A stretch of 30,320 nt of DNA. It comes from Nemertoderma westbladi (Eukaryota > Xenacoelomorpha > Nemertodermatida > Nemertodermatidae). The stretch spans positions 1 to 30,320 of the forward strand of contig JAUCBJ010005907.1 of NCBI GenBank assembly GCA_032718475.1, written 5' to 3'. Within the stretch, counting starts at the first letter, position 1, and every line of letters starts with the position of its first letter. A program made the translations under genes and the position numbers. Positions 1 to 10,303 of the stretch are shown piece by piece. The notes beneath the pieces are model-generated. The model did not search any database. It was not told the origin of the DNA and saw nothing but the letters and a program-made list of their open reading frames with translations.

Positions 1-70
1 CGATAGCGGGATAAGCGGGTGAGGTGGTGGGAGAAATTTTTAAACCTTTTTTAGTTGTTGCGTCATATCC
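1..70 (+). repeat. Interspersed repeat fragment shared with 940-1000 and 1265-1293
   Basis: The first 40 bases (ending in a GGTGAGGTGGTGGGAGAAA stretch) reappear almost unchanged at about 952-1000. The next 27 bases (CTTTTTTAGTTGTTGCGTCA) reappear at about 1269-1291. The two blocks are adjacent here and separated there, so this is a truncated or rearranged copy of one repeat that continues beyond the left edge of the window. No coding content is visible. Confidence 0.7.
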
Positions 71-760
71 CTGTTGAAAATTCATAGTACATTTCCTAAG
101 ATTTGCAAGTTCCTTGCTATCAGTTTATTACACTTGTCAAAATATGTTTAGTAACAAAAATTTGGTAAACTTAATAGAGCATGTAAGTTATTTCTTTAGT
201 TTTAATAAATATAGCAAGTGTTACTTTGCTCTCTTATATTTTGCAGGTACTTGCCATGTTCCTGCAAAGTATTGCATATACGCAGATATAGGCTTACTGC
301 AGTAGTGTTAGTTGTTGGGCAAGCTTGTACTTGCCTGACTCTAGGCATAACAATGTCACTGTATTACATACAACAGTTCAGTAGTTTCAGTGGGGCCTGC
401 CAGTTGTCAGGTCTGAATGCAGCTATCCCAGGTAGCACATGACGTCCACGAAAGAAATCAAACGTTCATATTTGGTACTTTTTTCCTGCGAATCTGAACA
501 TCTATGAAATATTGTTTAATATACAGTAGGTAAAAAATTCTGACGTTGTTAGTAATATATTAAATTGGGACATTGACATTAGGTTATTTAACGTCCTAAC
601 TGGATCGAAATTGAATATGAACCAAAACAAACGAATATTTAGCATTCCTATTACATTATTCAGTTTTGCGTTCATTTTTGGTGATTTAATGAGTGATTCC
701 TCTGATTACCAAAGCTGCTATGTTAGAAAGAAATAAGAAAAGAAAATAATGTAGAAAGAA
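71..760. other. AT-rich stretch, no gene recognised
   Basis: Only short chance reading frames are present and none resembles a known family. The sequence has ordinary AT-rich intergenic or intronic composition, with no tandem repeat or terminal inverted repeat that I could see. Confidence 0.5.
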
Positions 761-775
761 AGCCGACGCGCGTGG

Positions 776-976
776 GGTGAAGATTGGGAGTTGGAGATGG
801 AGGCTGAGGGGGTTAGGAGAGCGAGGGAAGCTGAGAGGTGTGCGCAGGAGAAGGAGATGAAAGAAAGGATTGAGATGTTAGAAGGAATGATGGAGGTGTT
901 GGGTGATGGTGGTGGTGGTGGTGATGGTAATAATGCGGTGGATGTAGATAGTGGGGATAGTGGGATAAATGGGTGA
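776..976 (+). pseudogene. Coiled-coil, Gly/Asp-rich ORF fragment carried by a repeat
   Basis: The plus frame reads as a charged helical segment rich in Glu, Arg and Lys (EAEGVRRAREAER, then KEMKERIEMLEGMMEV) followed by a Gly/Asp-rich tail and a stop at 974-976. The helix looks like a short coiled coil. The codons for the tail are a degenerate GGTGGT/GATGGT run. A diverged copy of the end of this segment occurs at about 1160-1225 with an indel that breaks the frame. I infer a fragment of a repeat-encoded protein, perhaps the N-terminal part of a gag-like or transposon accessory protein. No zinc finger or catalytic motif is visible, so the identity is open. Confidence 0.35.
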
Positions 977-1058
977 GGTGGTGGGAGAAATTTTAAAATA
1001 GTAATGGTGATGGATTTAAGTATAATAATCAAATTTGTTGGTATAATGATAATATTAT

Positions 1059-1355
1059 AAATACAATAACCTTACTTCGCCGTAGCTCGCCCCACAACTC
1101 ATTAATGGTGCCCATATGCTAAGGCTTCACTCGCTTCATGGCTCGCCCCATTTTTTCAATGTTGGAAAGGAATGAAGGGGACGTCGGGTGATGGTGGTAG
1201 TGGTAATGATGTTGTGGATGAGGAAGAACTCACTTCACGGCTCGCCCCCATAAGTCTGTGTTTATTTACCTTTTTTAGTTGTTGCGTCATAACCTTACTT
1301 CGACGCTATCACTCACACTTCGACGCTATCACTCACTTCATGGCTCGCCCCATAG
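1059..1355 (+). repeat. Repeat family with GGCTCGCCCCA motif, four copies in 300 bp
   Basis: The 10-mer GCTCGCCCCA occurs at 1085-1094, 1141-1150, about 1240-1250 and 1343-1352, each preceded by a CACTC-CTTC type box. A doubled ACGCTATCACTCAC unit lies at 1312-1336. The block at 1104-1150 (ATTAATGGT, CTAAGGCT, CACTCGCTTC, GGCTCGCCCCA) matches the reverse complement of 28621-28668, which proves a dispersed family. Another short copy of the motif on the opposite strand is at 19030-19040. The class is unknown. Confidence 0.75.
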
Positions 1356-2842
1356 GTAGAATAATCAAATCATGTTAAAGACTTTTATAACAAACGTCTG
1401 CAACCCACTTACTATATTGGGTTTTACCTATTGCGGTTCAAGGTCAAACGCCGACCGGTAGACATGAATTAATTAAATTACTTCCGCCTGCAAACTGGTC
1501 TTATACCGCGTATGTCACATATATACACAGCGGTGACATATGTTACATATGCACAATGGTAACCATGGTAACCATAGTAAGTGGGTGGGGCAACAATAGT
1601 AATCATAGTAAGTAGGCGGGGCAAGAGCCGTTCGGCAAATTCTTTAACATGGTAGACTATGGCAGACGCTGTCTCAATCCCGTTGTTTAGCATACTACTC
1701 CCAATCTTCACCCATGTGCAACCTTCGTCTGATTGCGGGAAAGGAGCAGGTTACAGAAATGGCAGGATACAGAGATGACTTTTTCTAACCAAAACAATAA
1801 ACGATGTTGTTAACTCATTTTGAGGGTGAAGAATGCTCTGGGCGAAGATTGGGAACAGGCAAAGCTTTCTCGCGGGTTGCAACTACTGAGTTGGTGTCAT
1901 CTCTGCATATATTGGTGCAGCCAATATTATATATATAAGCTGGCAAGCAATTACCGAGCATTCGTAACGAATAACATTAATCAACATGTTAATGATATCT
2001 ACCCCAGCAATAGTCTGCGAAGGAAGGAAGGGTGGTGGGTTGGGGTTAGGAGACAGGAGGCTTAGGAGCGCCTGGAGGGGAAAGGTGCTTTTCTACAAGG
2101 AATATGAACAGAAAACAGGCCACACACTGGATATATACACTACAAAATGGTCGCTGGTCAGGTCCTAAGAGTCATTAGGTCAGTGCCAAGGAACCTTTAT
2201 ATATTGATAGTCCTTTAGAGGAAGTTCTACACTTGTTAAGTATAGTTCTTAGTGATAGTGGCAAGTTGTAACGGAAAACCTTACAGGTTAAGTTTTCACA
2301 CATATTTCACCTATAGAGGATACCCATATGTCTGATCTCCATTTACATTGCCAATTGAGTATCTTTTTCTCCAATAATTATCGAAATATATAATTATTAA
2401 TTAATATTGATGTCCAATAATCTAGGCAGTTCCCTAACATCTGCAAAATGGAGATCAGCAAATACCTCTTAAGGAAAATACAATTTTGCAAAATTAAATA
2501 ATGTTTCTATCCATCGACATTCTAATAATTTTACTGAAAAACCAACTAATAAAATATATAATATTTATATAAAATATATAATATTTATATAAAATAATAT
2601 ATAAAATATATATATAATAAATGGCTTCCCAAAGAAACACCAACACAATCAATTATTGTGTAAATGTAAGAATAAGGAAAACGGACGGGTAACAAACAAC
2701 AAGTCATGGAAATAACCAAATATAAACAAGTGCAATTTACCCGGTTTGGGGTGTATATAATTATATAACTAAGTGTAATTAGCAAGTAATAATACATAAA
2801 AAACTATTGCTATTTAATTTCAATGAGAGGAATCATTGTGAG
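1356..2842. other. Non-coding stretch with small repeats only
   Basis: No gene is recognised. It holds a perfect 16-bp palindrome GGTAACCATGGTAACC near 1557-1572, a duplicated AGTAAGTGGG/AGTAAGTAGG-CGGGGCAA unit at 1576-1625, a GGGCGAAGATTGGG word near 1850 that recurs at 9453-9462 within the hAT-like element, and an AT-only run with a duplicated AAAATATATAATATTTATAT unit at about 2551-2600. Confidence 0.5.
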
Positions 2843-2926
2843 AACAATATCAAACTTGTAATGTTATTTATATTAGTAACCGTGAACAACATCAAACTTG
2901 TAATGTTATTTATATTAGTAACCGTA
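2843..2926 (+). repeat. 42-bp direct tandem duplication
   Basis: Two copies of a 42-bp unit (ATCAAACTTGTAATGTTATT, then TATATTAGTAACCGT) follow one another, with very few differences. The unit contains no ORF. It is a simple local duplication. Confidence 0.85.
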
Positions 2927-3900
2927 AAATAACCATTACAAAATACTAAAATTAGCCAGTGTAAGAACCTTGAACCTGTATTTTGCAATATAATTTTGAT
3001 ATTTGTATTCAATGTGTGATACATTTATTCTGTAATTTTATGCCTTTATTGCCAAAATAGCTGTATTTTTCTGGGCACTTTATTAATGAATACCACACCC
3101 ATGAATGTTATCATTAACTTATAATGTTATCAGATATGTAATCTTGTTAGACAAACAGAAATGTACAAAGGGGCACACGCCACCATACCGTATGTAAGAA
3201 ATACATTGCACCAATCCTTACCTATTCACCATTAGTAAGCCTGAATCCCATTATAATCTTTTGACATAAAATTAGTATCCCTTACATTTAGAACAAAACC
3301 CACAGCTAACTAGAGCCAAATAGGATTGCGAATAATGGCATATACATAGATAAATAGAATGGTGTTGTATTTATCGAACCCAATATATCCATTGTGATAT
3401 ATAATTTATTTCTACTGTTATACAATTTGAGGATGGCGATCCATTATAGTTGTAAATGTATATATATTTTTATTCATGAGTAAAGAAAGGCAATAGTATT
3501 TTCTTAGGCTTCAATAAAACTGATAAAATGAAATTTATAAAATAAATCTAAAAGATGTAATATATCATACCCTATCTGTGAGCAATGAGGGTAGCCGTAG
3601 ATGAATAACTAGAGAAGTTTCTTATAAAAGCTCACATACTACGAGTAATAGGGATAGGTTTGAATTGTGGTGGGATAATTCCATATCGATACATACAGTT
3701 TCTAATCTATTCTTGATTGACCTCCAGAGAGATGTGAATTCAAGGTAACAGAAAAACTCATACTACTAACTGATTTAACGGCTACACCAAGAGGGGACGG
3801 GACGACTTCCATCCGATATTCAAATTCTCAAAACTATTTGTGATTTTACTTTTATAATAGTATAACCGGCATAATCGTATAAATGTTACAATTTTATCAA
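2927..3900. other. AT-rich stretch, no gene recognised
   Basis: No reading frame of significant length and no recognisable repeat structure was found on either strand. Confidence 0.5.
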
Positions 3901-3946
3901 TAAATGCCAGCTCGCCTGGTTTGGGCTTATGTGTGCAAGTTTTCAA

Positions 3947-4045
3947 GGTCCTATGGTTTGGAAAGAACTACCCCTGGAAATTAAAAAATGCAAATCAAAA
4001 GGTTTATTTACTAAAAAACTAAAAAAACAACTCTTAGCTCTATAA
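3947..4045 (+). pseudogene. LINE ORF2 C-terminal relic (GPxxWxxLPxxI type)
   Basis: A 32-codon stretch ending in TAA at 4043-4045 reads GPMVWKELPLEIKKCKSKG followed by a lysine-rich FTKKLKKQLL tail. This matches the well-known end of many CR1/L2-type and related retroelement reverse transcriptase ORFs (consensus GPKLWNSLP-x2-I-x-S-x-F-x2-LKxxLL). The frame stays open upstream for about 12 more codons (AWFGLMCASFQ), then similarity fades. I see the motif directly; the LINE assignment is from family knowledge. It is a severely 5'-truncated copy. Confidence 0.7.
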
Positions 4046-4419
4046 TAAAATTAAACAAATCCTGTTAATATAAATTACTAAATCAAACACAGTATCTCCC
4101 AAAATGTTTGTGCCCAGCAGCGTATTGTATCGTAGTGGACTGGAATAGAACTGCTAATGAACTAACAAATCAAATTAATTAGTTTAAAATTAAGTTAACA
4201 TTTAAATTAAATCGAATCCCGAGTAACCCCCACACCCCCCTCCCCACCTCCATCTTCCACCCCATCACCATCCCCCCTCCCATAATACTTCTAGCAGCAA
4301 AGCCGTCGAGCTACACTAGCTATGCTATTGCTCAGCTGCAGTTGCAATATTATTAATATAAATACTAATTAAGTAAAATTGTAATTGATCCCCAATTGAC
4401 ATTCCCGATGCAGCGTGCA

Positions 4420-4565
4420 CTAAGAATGCTATGTCGGTTTATCAACAAAATTGCACAGCCACAACTCCCTATCGCCCATGACTTTCGCGAGATTATCCCC
4501 GCATCTTCAAGGCCAGTGTCCTTTAAGATGCGTCTCAAGAAAGTCATGGGCTGTCCACCATGCTT
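4420..4565 (-). pseudogene. LINE 3' end, copy 1 (MTFLRRxLKDTG family)
   Basis: On the minus strand the sequence reads HGGQPMTFLRRILKDTGLED and, after a one-base shift, NLAKVMGDRELW-LCNFVDKP, ending HS-stop at 4420-4422. This is the classic ORF2 C-terminus of APE-type LINEs: a GRP-like linker, a DTGL motif, and a final MxDRxxWR box. The frameshift lies around 4485-4500, and a second in-frame stop has replaced a residue just before the end. Two longer copies of the same family are at 8608-8757 and 13362-13598, and a bare 3' tail is at 19561-19619. Confidence 0.75.
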
Positions 4566-4682
4566 ATTTTCTCTTCAGGATTTTATCTCTGGAATTGTTT
4601 GTTTTCGGCTGGAACCCAGCTCAAGAAGCAAACTGGAATGCTATGGACTCATATTGGGCCAAGTCGTCGCAAGATCTAACTA

Positions 4683-4990
4683 GACCACAAGGTCCAGATA
4701 GACCATATTCGATTTCTTAAGAAATACAGGGGCTCTGTACATGACTGTAAAGGATTTACTCTTCGCATCTTCACCAGTGATCATTATCTTATTGTGGCTA
4801 AGGAAAAACTTAGTCTTCGCGCTAGCAGAACTAAGAACTTGCCACCATGGAATGATTAGTCCACTATGCTGCAACAGCCAAGCGATCCAGCTTCACACTA
4901 GACCTGAGCAAGAAGTATGAGGCCCATGCAATTGAGGCAACACATCTCGGTGAGGGCTATACTGCCTTCACATATAGGCAGTTAGGTTAG
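4683..4990 (+). pseudogene. LINE endonuclease C-terminus and linker relic
   Basis: The plus strand (4683-4859) encodes VQIDHIRFLKKYRGSVHDCK, then a segment containing TSDHYLIVAKEKLSLR. QIDHI and SDHxLVxAK are the last two conserved blocks of the AP-endonuclease domain of RTE/CR1-like LINEs. After a stop at 4857-4859 a second frame (4862-4990) continues with SSFTLDLSKKYEAHAIEA, which resembles the linker between endonuclease and reverse transcriptase. The ORF is broken by at least one frameshift and stops. No reverse transcriptase core follows; the similarity is lost and a MITE starts at 5142. Confidence 0.65.
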
Positions 4991-5141
4991 CAGCTGCAGA
5001 AAGAGTACGGGTACAACCTCGTAACTGGAAAAATTTCCCAAGGGCATGCAGAATTTGGATGTGCCGAAACTACCTCACTAAAGCACAGAATGATTCCTGC
5101 CGGCTTGGGCACACTAGACATGGTTACATAGAAACTGCTAA

Positions 5142-5324
5142 AGATCAGTTTACATGTAGCAACTTTTTGAACTCAGGTTGCTGATCAAGTTGATCCGTGT
5201 AAACACGAAGTTTTCTGTAAAATAAAGTTGACACATTTATACTGCGAACGAGCTAATCTGTTCAAAATAAAGTTGCTAGTTGCTGAACAAGTTGCCCAAA
5301 AAGTTGCCACGTGTAAACCGGCCT
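5142..5324. mobile_element. 183-bp MITE, PIF/Harbinger-like, TAA target duplication
   Basis: The left end AG-ATC-AGTTTACATGTAG-CAACTTTTTG pairs with the inverted right end, whose inner strand reads AGGCCGGTTTACACGTGG followed by CAACTTTTTG. The mismatches are all transitions. A TAA trinucleotide flanks both ends (5139-5141 and 5325-5327). A 3-bp TWA duplication is the hallmark of PIF/Harbinger transposition, so I infer a non-autonomous Harbinger-type MITE. The interior has no ORF. It also contains a duplicated AAAATAAAGTTG unit. Confidence 0.7.
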
Positions 5325-5329
5325 TAATA

Positions 5330-7170
5330 ATATACAGAGTACCGGTACTCTTTACATTAGCAATACCTAGCCTACAGCAATTAATACACAATACTGGAGT
5401 AGAAGAGGCAGTTTTCATTCAAACTCAACTCTATGCGACGAACTTTGTAATATTTTTTTAGAGAATATTCTTTACAAATCTTAATTAGATTTGAAATTGA
5501 TGAAATTTGATATAGAGATAATTTCACATCCCTCCTACTCCGTGAATAAGCTCATAATATGAACTATTATATTTATTTCCAGCAATGTTTATCAATATGA
5601 ATATTCAAACTGTATGTATATCTTATCATATGTAACGTTACAGTAATATAAGTCAACATTTATATTTTTTGTGCTTCTATTATACATTATAACACTGAGA
5701 TGAACGTAACAAACAAAGATCGGATTAGCGGGTAGCTCATATTGCAAACTTCTGGCGTTTTTTGCAAACATCGAAGGATCAGGATTTTTATTTTCGGTTT
5801 CAATCTTTAGATATTTTCAACTCAGTTGAAATTTCAACTTCTCACTGACTGACCGGTGGTAGCTTGTTATAGCAGTATAGGTCGGTATACATTTTAGTAA
5901 TTTTAATAATCTCATCCTCATCTAAGAAGCATTTGATAATGTGACTCGCTCGATAATGCAACAGGCGTAATACAGTTATTCCTTAACGCTAAGGAACTAC
6001 GTTTGTACCTATGGAAAGCTGGCCGTACAAGGATTCCAAATGTGTCAAAACATTTTAATTTTATTGGGAAATAGCTGAGACATGATCATTTTGGCTTTGT
6101 TGAAGACAAACTTGTTACAGAGCAGAGCTAAGAATAAGTTGTCTGCAATGTGCGGTGGTCATGGATATTGAGTTCAACAGAAGACCCTTGTCTGCCAAAA
6201 TGAAAAGCATTGTCTGCAACAACTAGTCTAATATTTTAACACCAGCACAGTATCCCTATAAAGATTTAGCAATGCACACTGTGCTCTGAGTACAGTACAG
6301 TACAGGCTAGGCTTGTCTTCTTACTGCTAATACTAATATGTCCCAGGGTGGTACATATCAGAATGTAAAACGCTTTACATTTCATTTCACATATTTCATC
6401 ACAGCTCTACCCTGCACGCCGACCTCCTAACAATAATTGCTACAGCCTGTTTGCGACCTTTTATTATTTAAACACCCTTGATTGAGGGGACGTGGTTTCT
6501 CGTCATTAACTTTACCTCGCTGGCAGCCCAAAGTCAAAGGACTTACATCAGAACGAGGAAATTGAATGGCTGAAGTGACTGAGTGGTTTAGAGTATGACA
6601 TTGTTTCTGGATGTGATTGATTATATTGCACCATAGTGCTGGCTTACCATGTACAATGTACATACATAATATGTTTGGAATTTGTTATAAATATGCCCAA
6701 AGTAGTGAGGAAAACATTGTAATTGAATCACTTTGCTACCTTACTTACTTCTCAGCATTATTAACACTAATCCTTGTCGGGGGTTGAACCCTTCCTTCTT
6801 TACTCATTGCACGAATATCACCACCCTGCGTTTTCTTGGTACTTGGACGTGAATTGGTCCCTCCATCACTGTCATTAGAAACCATCATTCATATCAAATA
6901 TTCTATTTTCTAATTATAAGATTTAAAAAATCTACTACAGTACTGTAATTATAAAATTAGTAAACCATCTCACTTAAAAATTACAAATAAAATGAGTCAT
7001 ATTCTCTGATTCTTGAAAATTAATATTATATCTCAGCTCGAGTGACTAAAAATTAGAAAAGGATAAAAAGTTTTGAAAAAAGTTCGAACTACACCAAAAA
7101 CTACGGCTTATCATGACTGGTCAGAAATTTGTAGGCCTACCCCATGCTACTGTACTCATTTATGTAATGT
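5330..7170. other. Non-coding stretch, possible SINE head near 6570
   Basis: No gene is recognised. Near 6567-6600 the plus strand reads TGACTGAGTGGTTTAGAG, which resembles a tRNA A-box region, but no convincing B box follows. A GGGTTCAACCCCC B-box-like word exists on the minus strand near 6779-6791 without a matching A box. Both are too weak to call. Confidence 0.4.
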
Positions 7171-7174
7171 TTAA

Positions 7175-7266
7175 GTTTATTAATAATCACATTAATATAA
7201 TTTAAGAAATAGAATTTTATAATTAGTTTATTAATAATCACATTAATATAATTTAAGAAATAGAAT
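7175..7266 (+). repeat. 51-bp direct tandem duplication
   Basis: Two nearly identical copies of a unit beginning GTTTATTAATAATCACATTA and ending TTTAAGAAATAGAAT lie back to back with a period of 51 bp. The unit is AT-rich and non-coding. Confidence 0.85.
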
Positions 7267-7796
7267 GTATTATAAATACTAAAATTATATATACTAAATA
7301 ATTTATAGTGTCTTGATTGATTTATATTACTTTGTGTATCTTTAGTTACAATATAATCATTAAATGGTTGCAAAGGGCCACCATTGTTTAAAGCCAATAT
7401 TATTTTGGCAGGTGAGTGGTCCAATTACACTACCTGAATGAAGTTTAATATATTGGCGCTAAATAGACGGTGATGCTCAATCATGTATATTCTATTTGTA
7501 ATTAACTAATTAATCAATTAATTTGGCACAGTTTACAGTATAATTTCTTGACAATCAGTTAATTCTATATGAATATAAATACAATTTATCATCTTATAAA
7601 TTTTTTTAATAATACTGAATACAAAATAAAGACTAGCATTGTGTGATAACTGAACGCTGCAGGGAATCCTTCCTGACAATTTTCAGTGTGTGTGTAACTT
7701 ACGTCACGAACGAAACGACGGTATAACCGAAAACGTGGCCACTCACGCTGTCCGGGTCCGCGTGTCCGGGCATCGAACACCATTATTCTGTTCCGA

Positions 7797-8158
7797 AAGT
7801 GCCTTCTGTGTCGGCAGTCTGTTAACGTTCTATTTCAGTGATTTAGTCGCCCGTTGTAGTCGCCGATGTACACCGATCAGTCTTTCCTAAGATCTGGAAT
7901 ACAACCGGAGGTACTCGAGCCAACTCCATAAATCGAACACATCCGCGATTTACCGATACCGATTCTGTTTACCGTTTAGGGTTGCTGACAATGTATCGTC
8001 TGCGAATTGTAATTTGCCTCCTTGCCGCGGTTCTGTACTTACTGTCCCCGATAGATATAATTCCAGAGGCTATTTTTGGTATATTTGGTTTAATTGACGA
8101 TTTGGTTATTATTGTGTGCGCCTTGATATACACTAGATTATGTACTGACGACAAGTGA
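7797..8158 (+). pseudogene. RNF170: RNF170-like E3 ligase pseudogene, C-terminal half
   Basis: RNF170 is an ER-membrane RING E3 ubiquitin ligase with a C-terminal DUF1232 membrane region. Three collinear pieces are visible. First, 7797-7838 encodes KCLLCRQSVNVLFQ, like the end of the RING (CPxCRQxVTxL). Second, 7891-7926 encodes DLEYNRRYSSQ, like the family's DYNRRFSGQ box. Third, 7991-8158 encodes 55 residues including YRLRIVICLLAAVLY, LLSPIDIIPEAIFG and a conserved DD, ending CTDDK-stop. The RING-to-YNRR spacing (about 29 codons plus one base) equals that of the protein, so no intron interrupts this part. The pieces lie in different frames, and a TAA sits at 7888-7890, so the copy is broken by at least two frameshifts and a stop. 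The RING upstream is not recognisable. An AATAAA is at 8284-8289. Retrocopy versus decayed gene is undecided; assembly indels could explain the shifts but not the stop. Confidence 0.75.
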
Positions 8159-8283
8159 TAGTGATACTTTTATATTAATTCGTTTATTTGTTAAGCATTC
8201 ATTATATTATCCTCTATTGGCCCTCTATTATTTTTTATTGATGTTTTCTTCATATTAATCCATGAAAACAATTCAATAGCTTG

Positions 8284-8289
8284 AATAAA
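8284..8289 (+). promoter_or_regulatory. Possible polyadenylation signal of the RNF170-like copy
   Basis: An AATAAA hexamer lies 126 bases after the stop of the RNF170-like reading frame. In AT-rich DNA this is common by chance, so it is only suggestive. Confidence 0.3.
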
Positions 8290-8600
8290 AGCCATTATTT
8301 TATACTTCAATATGGACTACTTTACAGGCAGCGGTCTTTATCCTCAAAAGCGTACGGGAACTACAGTATCTCCTCTGGAGGGGGTGGGGTGCAAAGGCCT
8401 AATTTTCGCCCCTTTTGACAACCCCCCCCCCCCCCCCCCCCAACACAAATAATATTATGAACAATTAATATTAACAAAATTATATTTAAAAAATTGTACT
8501 ATTGGCAGACAGTGCCGTTATTGTTAGTTAGGCCTACTGTTATTCGTGATTTTTTCTCAGTGGCGTATTTACTACTAGGATCGGCATGCTGCATTGCAGC
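8290..8600. other. Non-coding stretch with a long C run
   Basis: No gene is recognised. An uninterrupted run of about 20 C residues lies at about 8421-8441, beside a GGGGGTGGGGT block. Such homopolymers are prone to assembly error. Confidence 0.6.
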
Positions 8601-8607
8601 TGCATTT

Positions 8608-8757
8608 TTAAGAATGCTGTGCCGTCTTGTTGACAAAATTGCGCCGCCACAACTTCCAATCACCCATGACACTTGCTAGATCATCAGCATCTTCAAAGCC
8701 AGTGTCCTTTAAGGTGCGTCTCAAGAAAGTCATGGGCTGTCCAGATCCACCATGTTT
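8608..8757 (-). pseudogene. LINE 3' end, copy 2 (MTFLRRxLKDTG family)
   Basis: The minus strand is open for about 49 codons and reads GGSGQPMTFLRRTLKDTGFE, then DADDLASVMGDWKLWRRNF, and ends TAQHS-stop at 8608-8610. It is the same ORF2 C-terminus as at 4420-4565 and 13362-13598, here without an internal frameshift. Upstream (towards 8810) the frame holds a stop. The 3' tail after the stop (AATGCAGCTGCAATGCAGCA, then a GCCGAT and a TACGCCACTG word, 8560-8607) is shared with 19561-19619. Confidence 0.75.
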
Positions 8758-8759
8758 GT

Positions 8760-9120
8760 TTATTCACTCCATGAATGAGGCCGCCAAAGCACAAAATTAT
8801 GATACATGCTACACCTCTGCAGTATTATTTCGCCCCTTTTTATGTTTGTAATTTGCCCCCTATAAATTTGCTGGAGCCCCCCCACCCCCCACCATTTGTA
8901 TCCTTTTGCTCGATGGCCTACAAACAACCTTATATTGTATACCTAACCCAAACACTTCGATGCAATAAATTCAGCCAGCACTTTATTTTTTGCACTACAA
9001 AATTCAATGAAACCCAAGTTTCCGAAACCAGTGCATGCGCGAGGCGCGAAATGGAAAAAATCATTCAGAAAAAATAATCATACACATATTGTATTTTATT
9101 ATAGGGAAAGGTAACCTAAA
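8760..9120. other. Non-coding stretch beside LINE copy 2
   Basis: The part next to 8757 probably continues the LINE upstream sequence in broken form. The rest has pyrimidine-rich runs (for example CCCCCCCACCCCCC at 8877-8890) and no recognisable gene. Confidence 0.45.
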
Positions 9121-9122
9121 AT

Positions 9123-9676
9123 CAGGCCTGTAGCCAGGATTTTTTAGTTGGGTAGGCGAGGGAATATCAAGGTAGGCAGGCGTAAATGTTAATTTGGATA
9201 AATTTTATAATAGATTTAATTGTATCAAGTAGGTAGAAAGCAAAACTACAGTAGGGTCTACAGGTCTACATGGAGTCCGTCATATCAGTTCATCATTCAT
9301 TTGTATACAAAGCACAACCAGACAACATAAACAAGCGCGAAATCGCGCAGGTCCGCCTCTACCAGTCTGCTAACGCATTAACCTTTAACGCATTAATCTC
9401 CTTGAATGCCCTACTACCAATCTTATCATTTTGAGGGCGAAGATTGCCCGGGGCGAAGATTGGACGCTTGCTTTTGATTGCTTTTACTACAAGGCTAATG
9501 TTTAAAGAAGACGCATGTAACCAGAAAATGGTTGGGTAAAAATGTTATTGTGTATGTGTGTAAAAATTGTAAAAATTATTACTAATGAAGTAAAATTTCT
9601 TCCAAAAAATTGGGTAGGCGAGACCCACGTTTGGGTAGGCGGCGCCTACCTTCGCCTTATACTGGCTACAGGCCTG
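9123..9676. mobile_element. 554-bp non-autonomous hAT-like element
   Basis: Perfect 15-bp inverted ends CAGGCCTGTAGCCAG (9123-9137) and CTGGCTACAGGCCTG (9662-9676) bound the element. Ends starting CAG are typical of hAT transposons. The flanks CCTAAAAT (9115-9122) and GCTAAAAT (9678-9685) match at 7 of 8 bases, with one extra base beside the right end, as expected for a slightly decayed 8-bp hAT duplication. Just inside both ends is a GGGTAGGCG word. No transposase frame is present. Confidence 0.65.
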
Positions 9677-9689
9677 CGCTAAAATGTTA

Positions 9690-10300
9690 AAATTAAATAC
9701 CGGTAACATATACAGTAGTAGGTTTACATTACACGTAGATTGCGGTAAAAATTTTACATATTAACTAACGCCAACAGTAACACCGGTACCGATTTCCCAA
9801 CTTACTGTAGACCTATGTAATATTACTCTTAAATTGTTAGCGTACTCTTTCGATCGAATATACCCAAACTCGGGAAAAAGAAGTACTTTTTCCATAGGAA
9901 AATAGTAGGTCCTAACCCATACGATTTCATTAATTTTACTTTTTTCCCGGCGTAAAAAGGAAAATAAAATATTTTTGGTCTCATTTTTTAAATTTTATTA
10001 ATTGTGTTGCAAGAGCATCAACGTAGAAAAGGTTTGCAAGTAATTTGTGCTAAATCTATGCACACACTCAAAAGTTATTGTAACTTTAGGAATTACAAGG
10101 CGTACTCCAAAATGGAACCCAATATTGGTTTTTGTGGCTCTCTAGTTACGTAATAAATATTCGAGAACATTGAATTATTTAACGTTGAGTAATCAGAATC
10201 AGGAGTTAAATAGTAAGATAATTTGAATCGCAGTAACTATGGAAGCAATATAGTAAAATACTGCAGCTTAATTTATTTTGTAACTCTATATCGCTGTACG
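9690..10300. other. Non-coding stretch between two DNA transposons
   Basis: No gene, tandem repeat or terminal inverted repeat was recognised on either strand. Confidence 0.5.
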
Positions 10301-10303
10301 TTA

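Noticed and set aside
718-1032. 104-codon minus frame rich in Pro and Ser
   Set aside because: It is antisense to the GGTGGT/GATGGT tract and reflects base composition only.
6427-6663. 78-codon minus frame ending in several cysteines
   Set aside because: No conserved spacing and no match to a zinc finger; the plus strand here looks more like a weak tRNA-like head.
6740-6830. Possible tRNA gene on the minus strand (GGGTTCAACCCCC)
   Set aside because: There is a B-box-like word, but no A box at a suitable distance and no cloverleaf.
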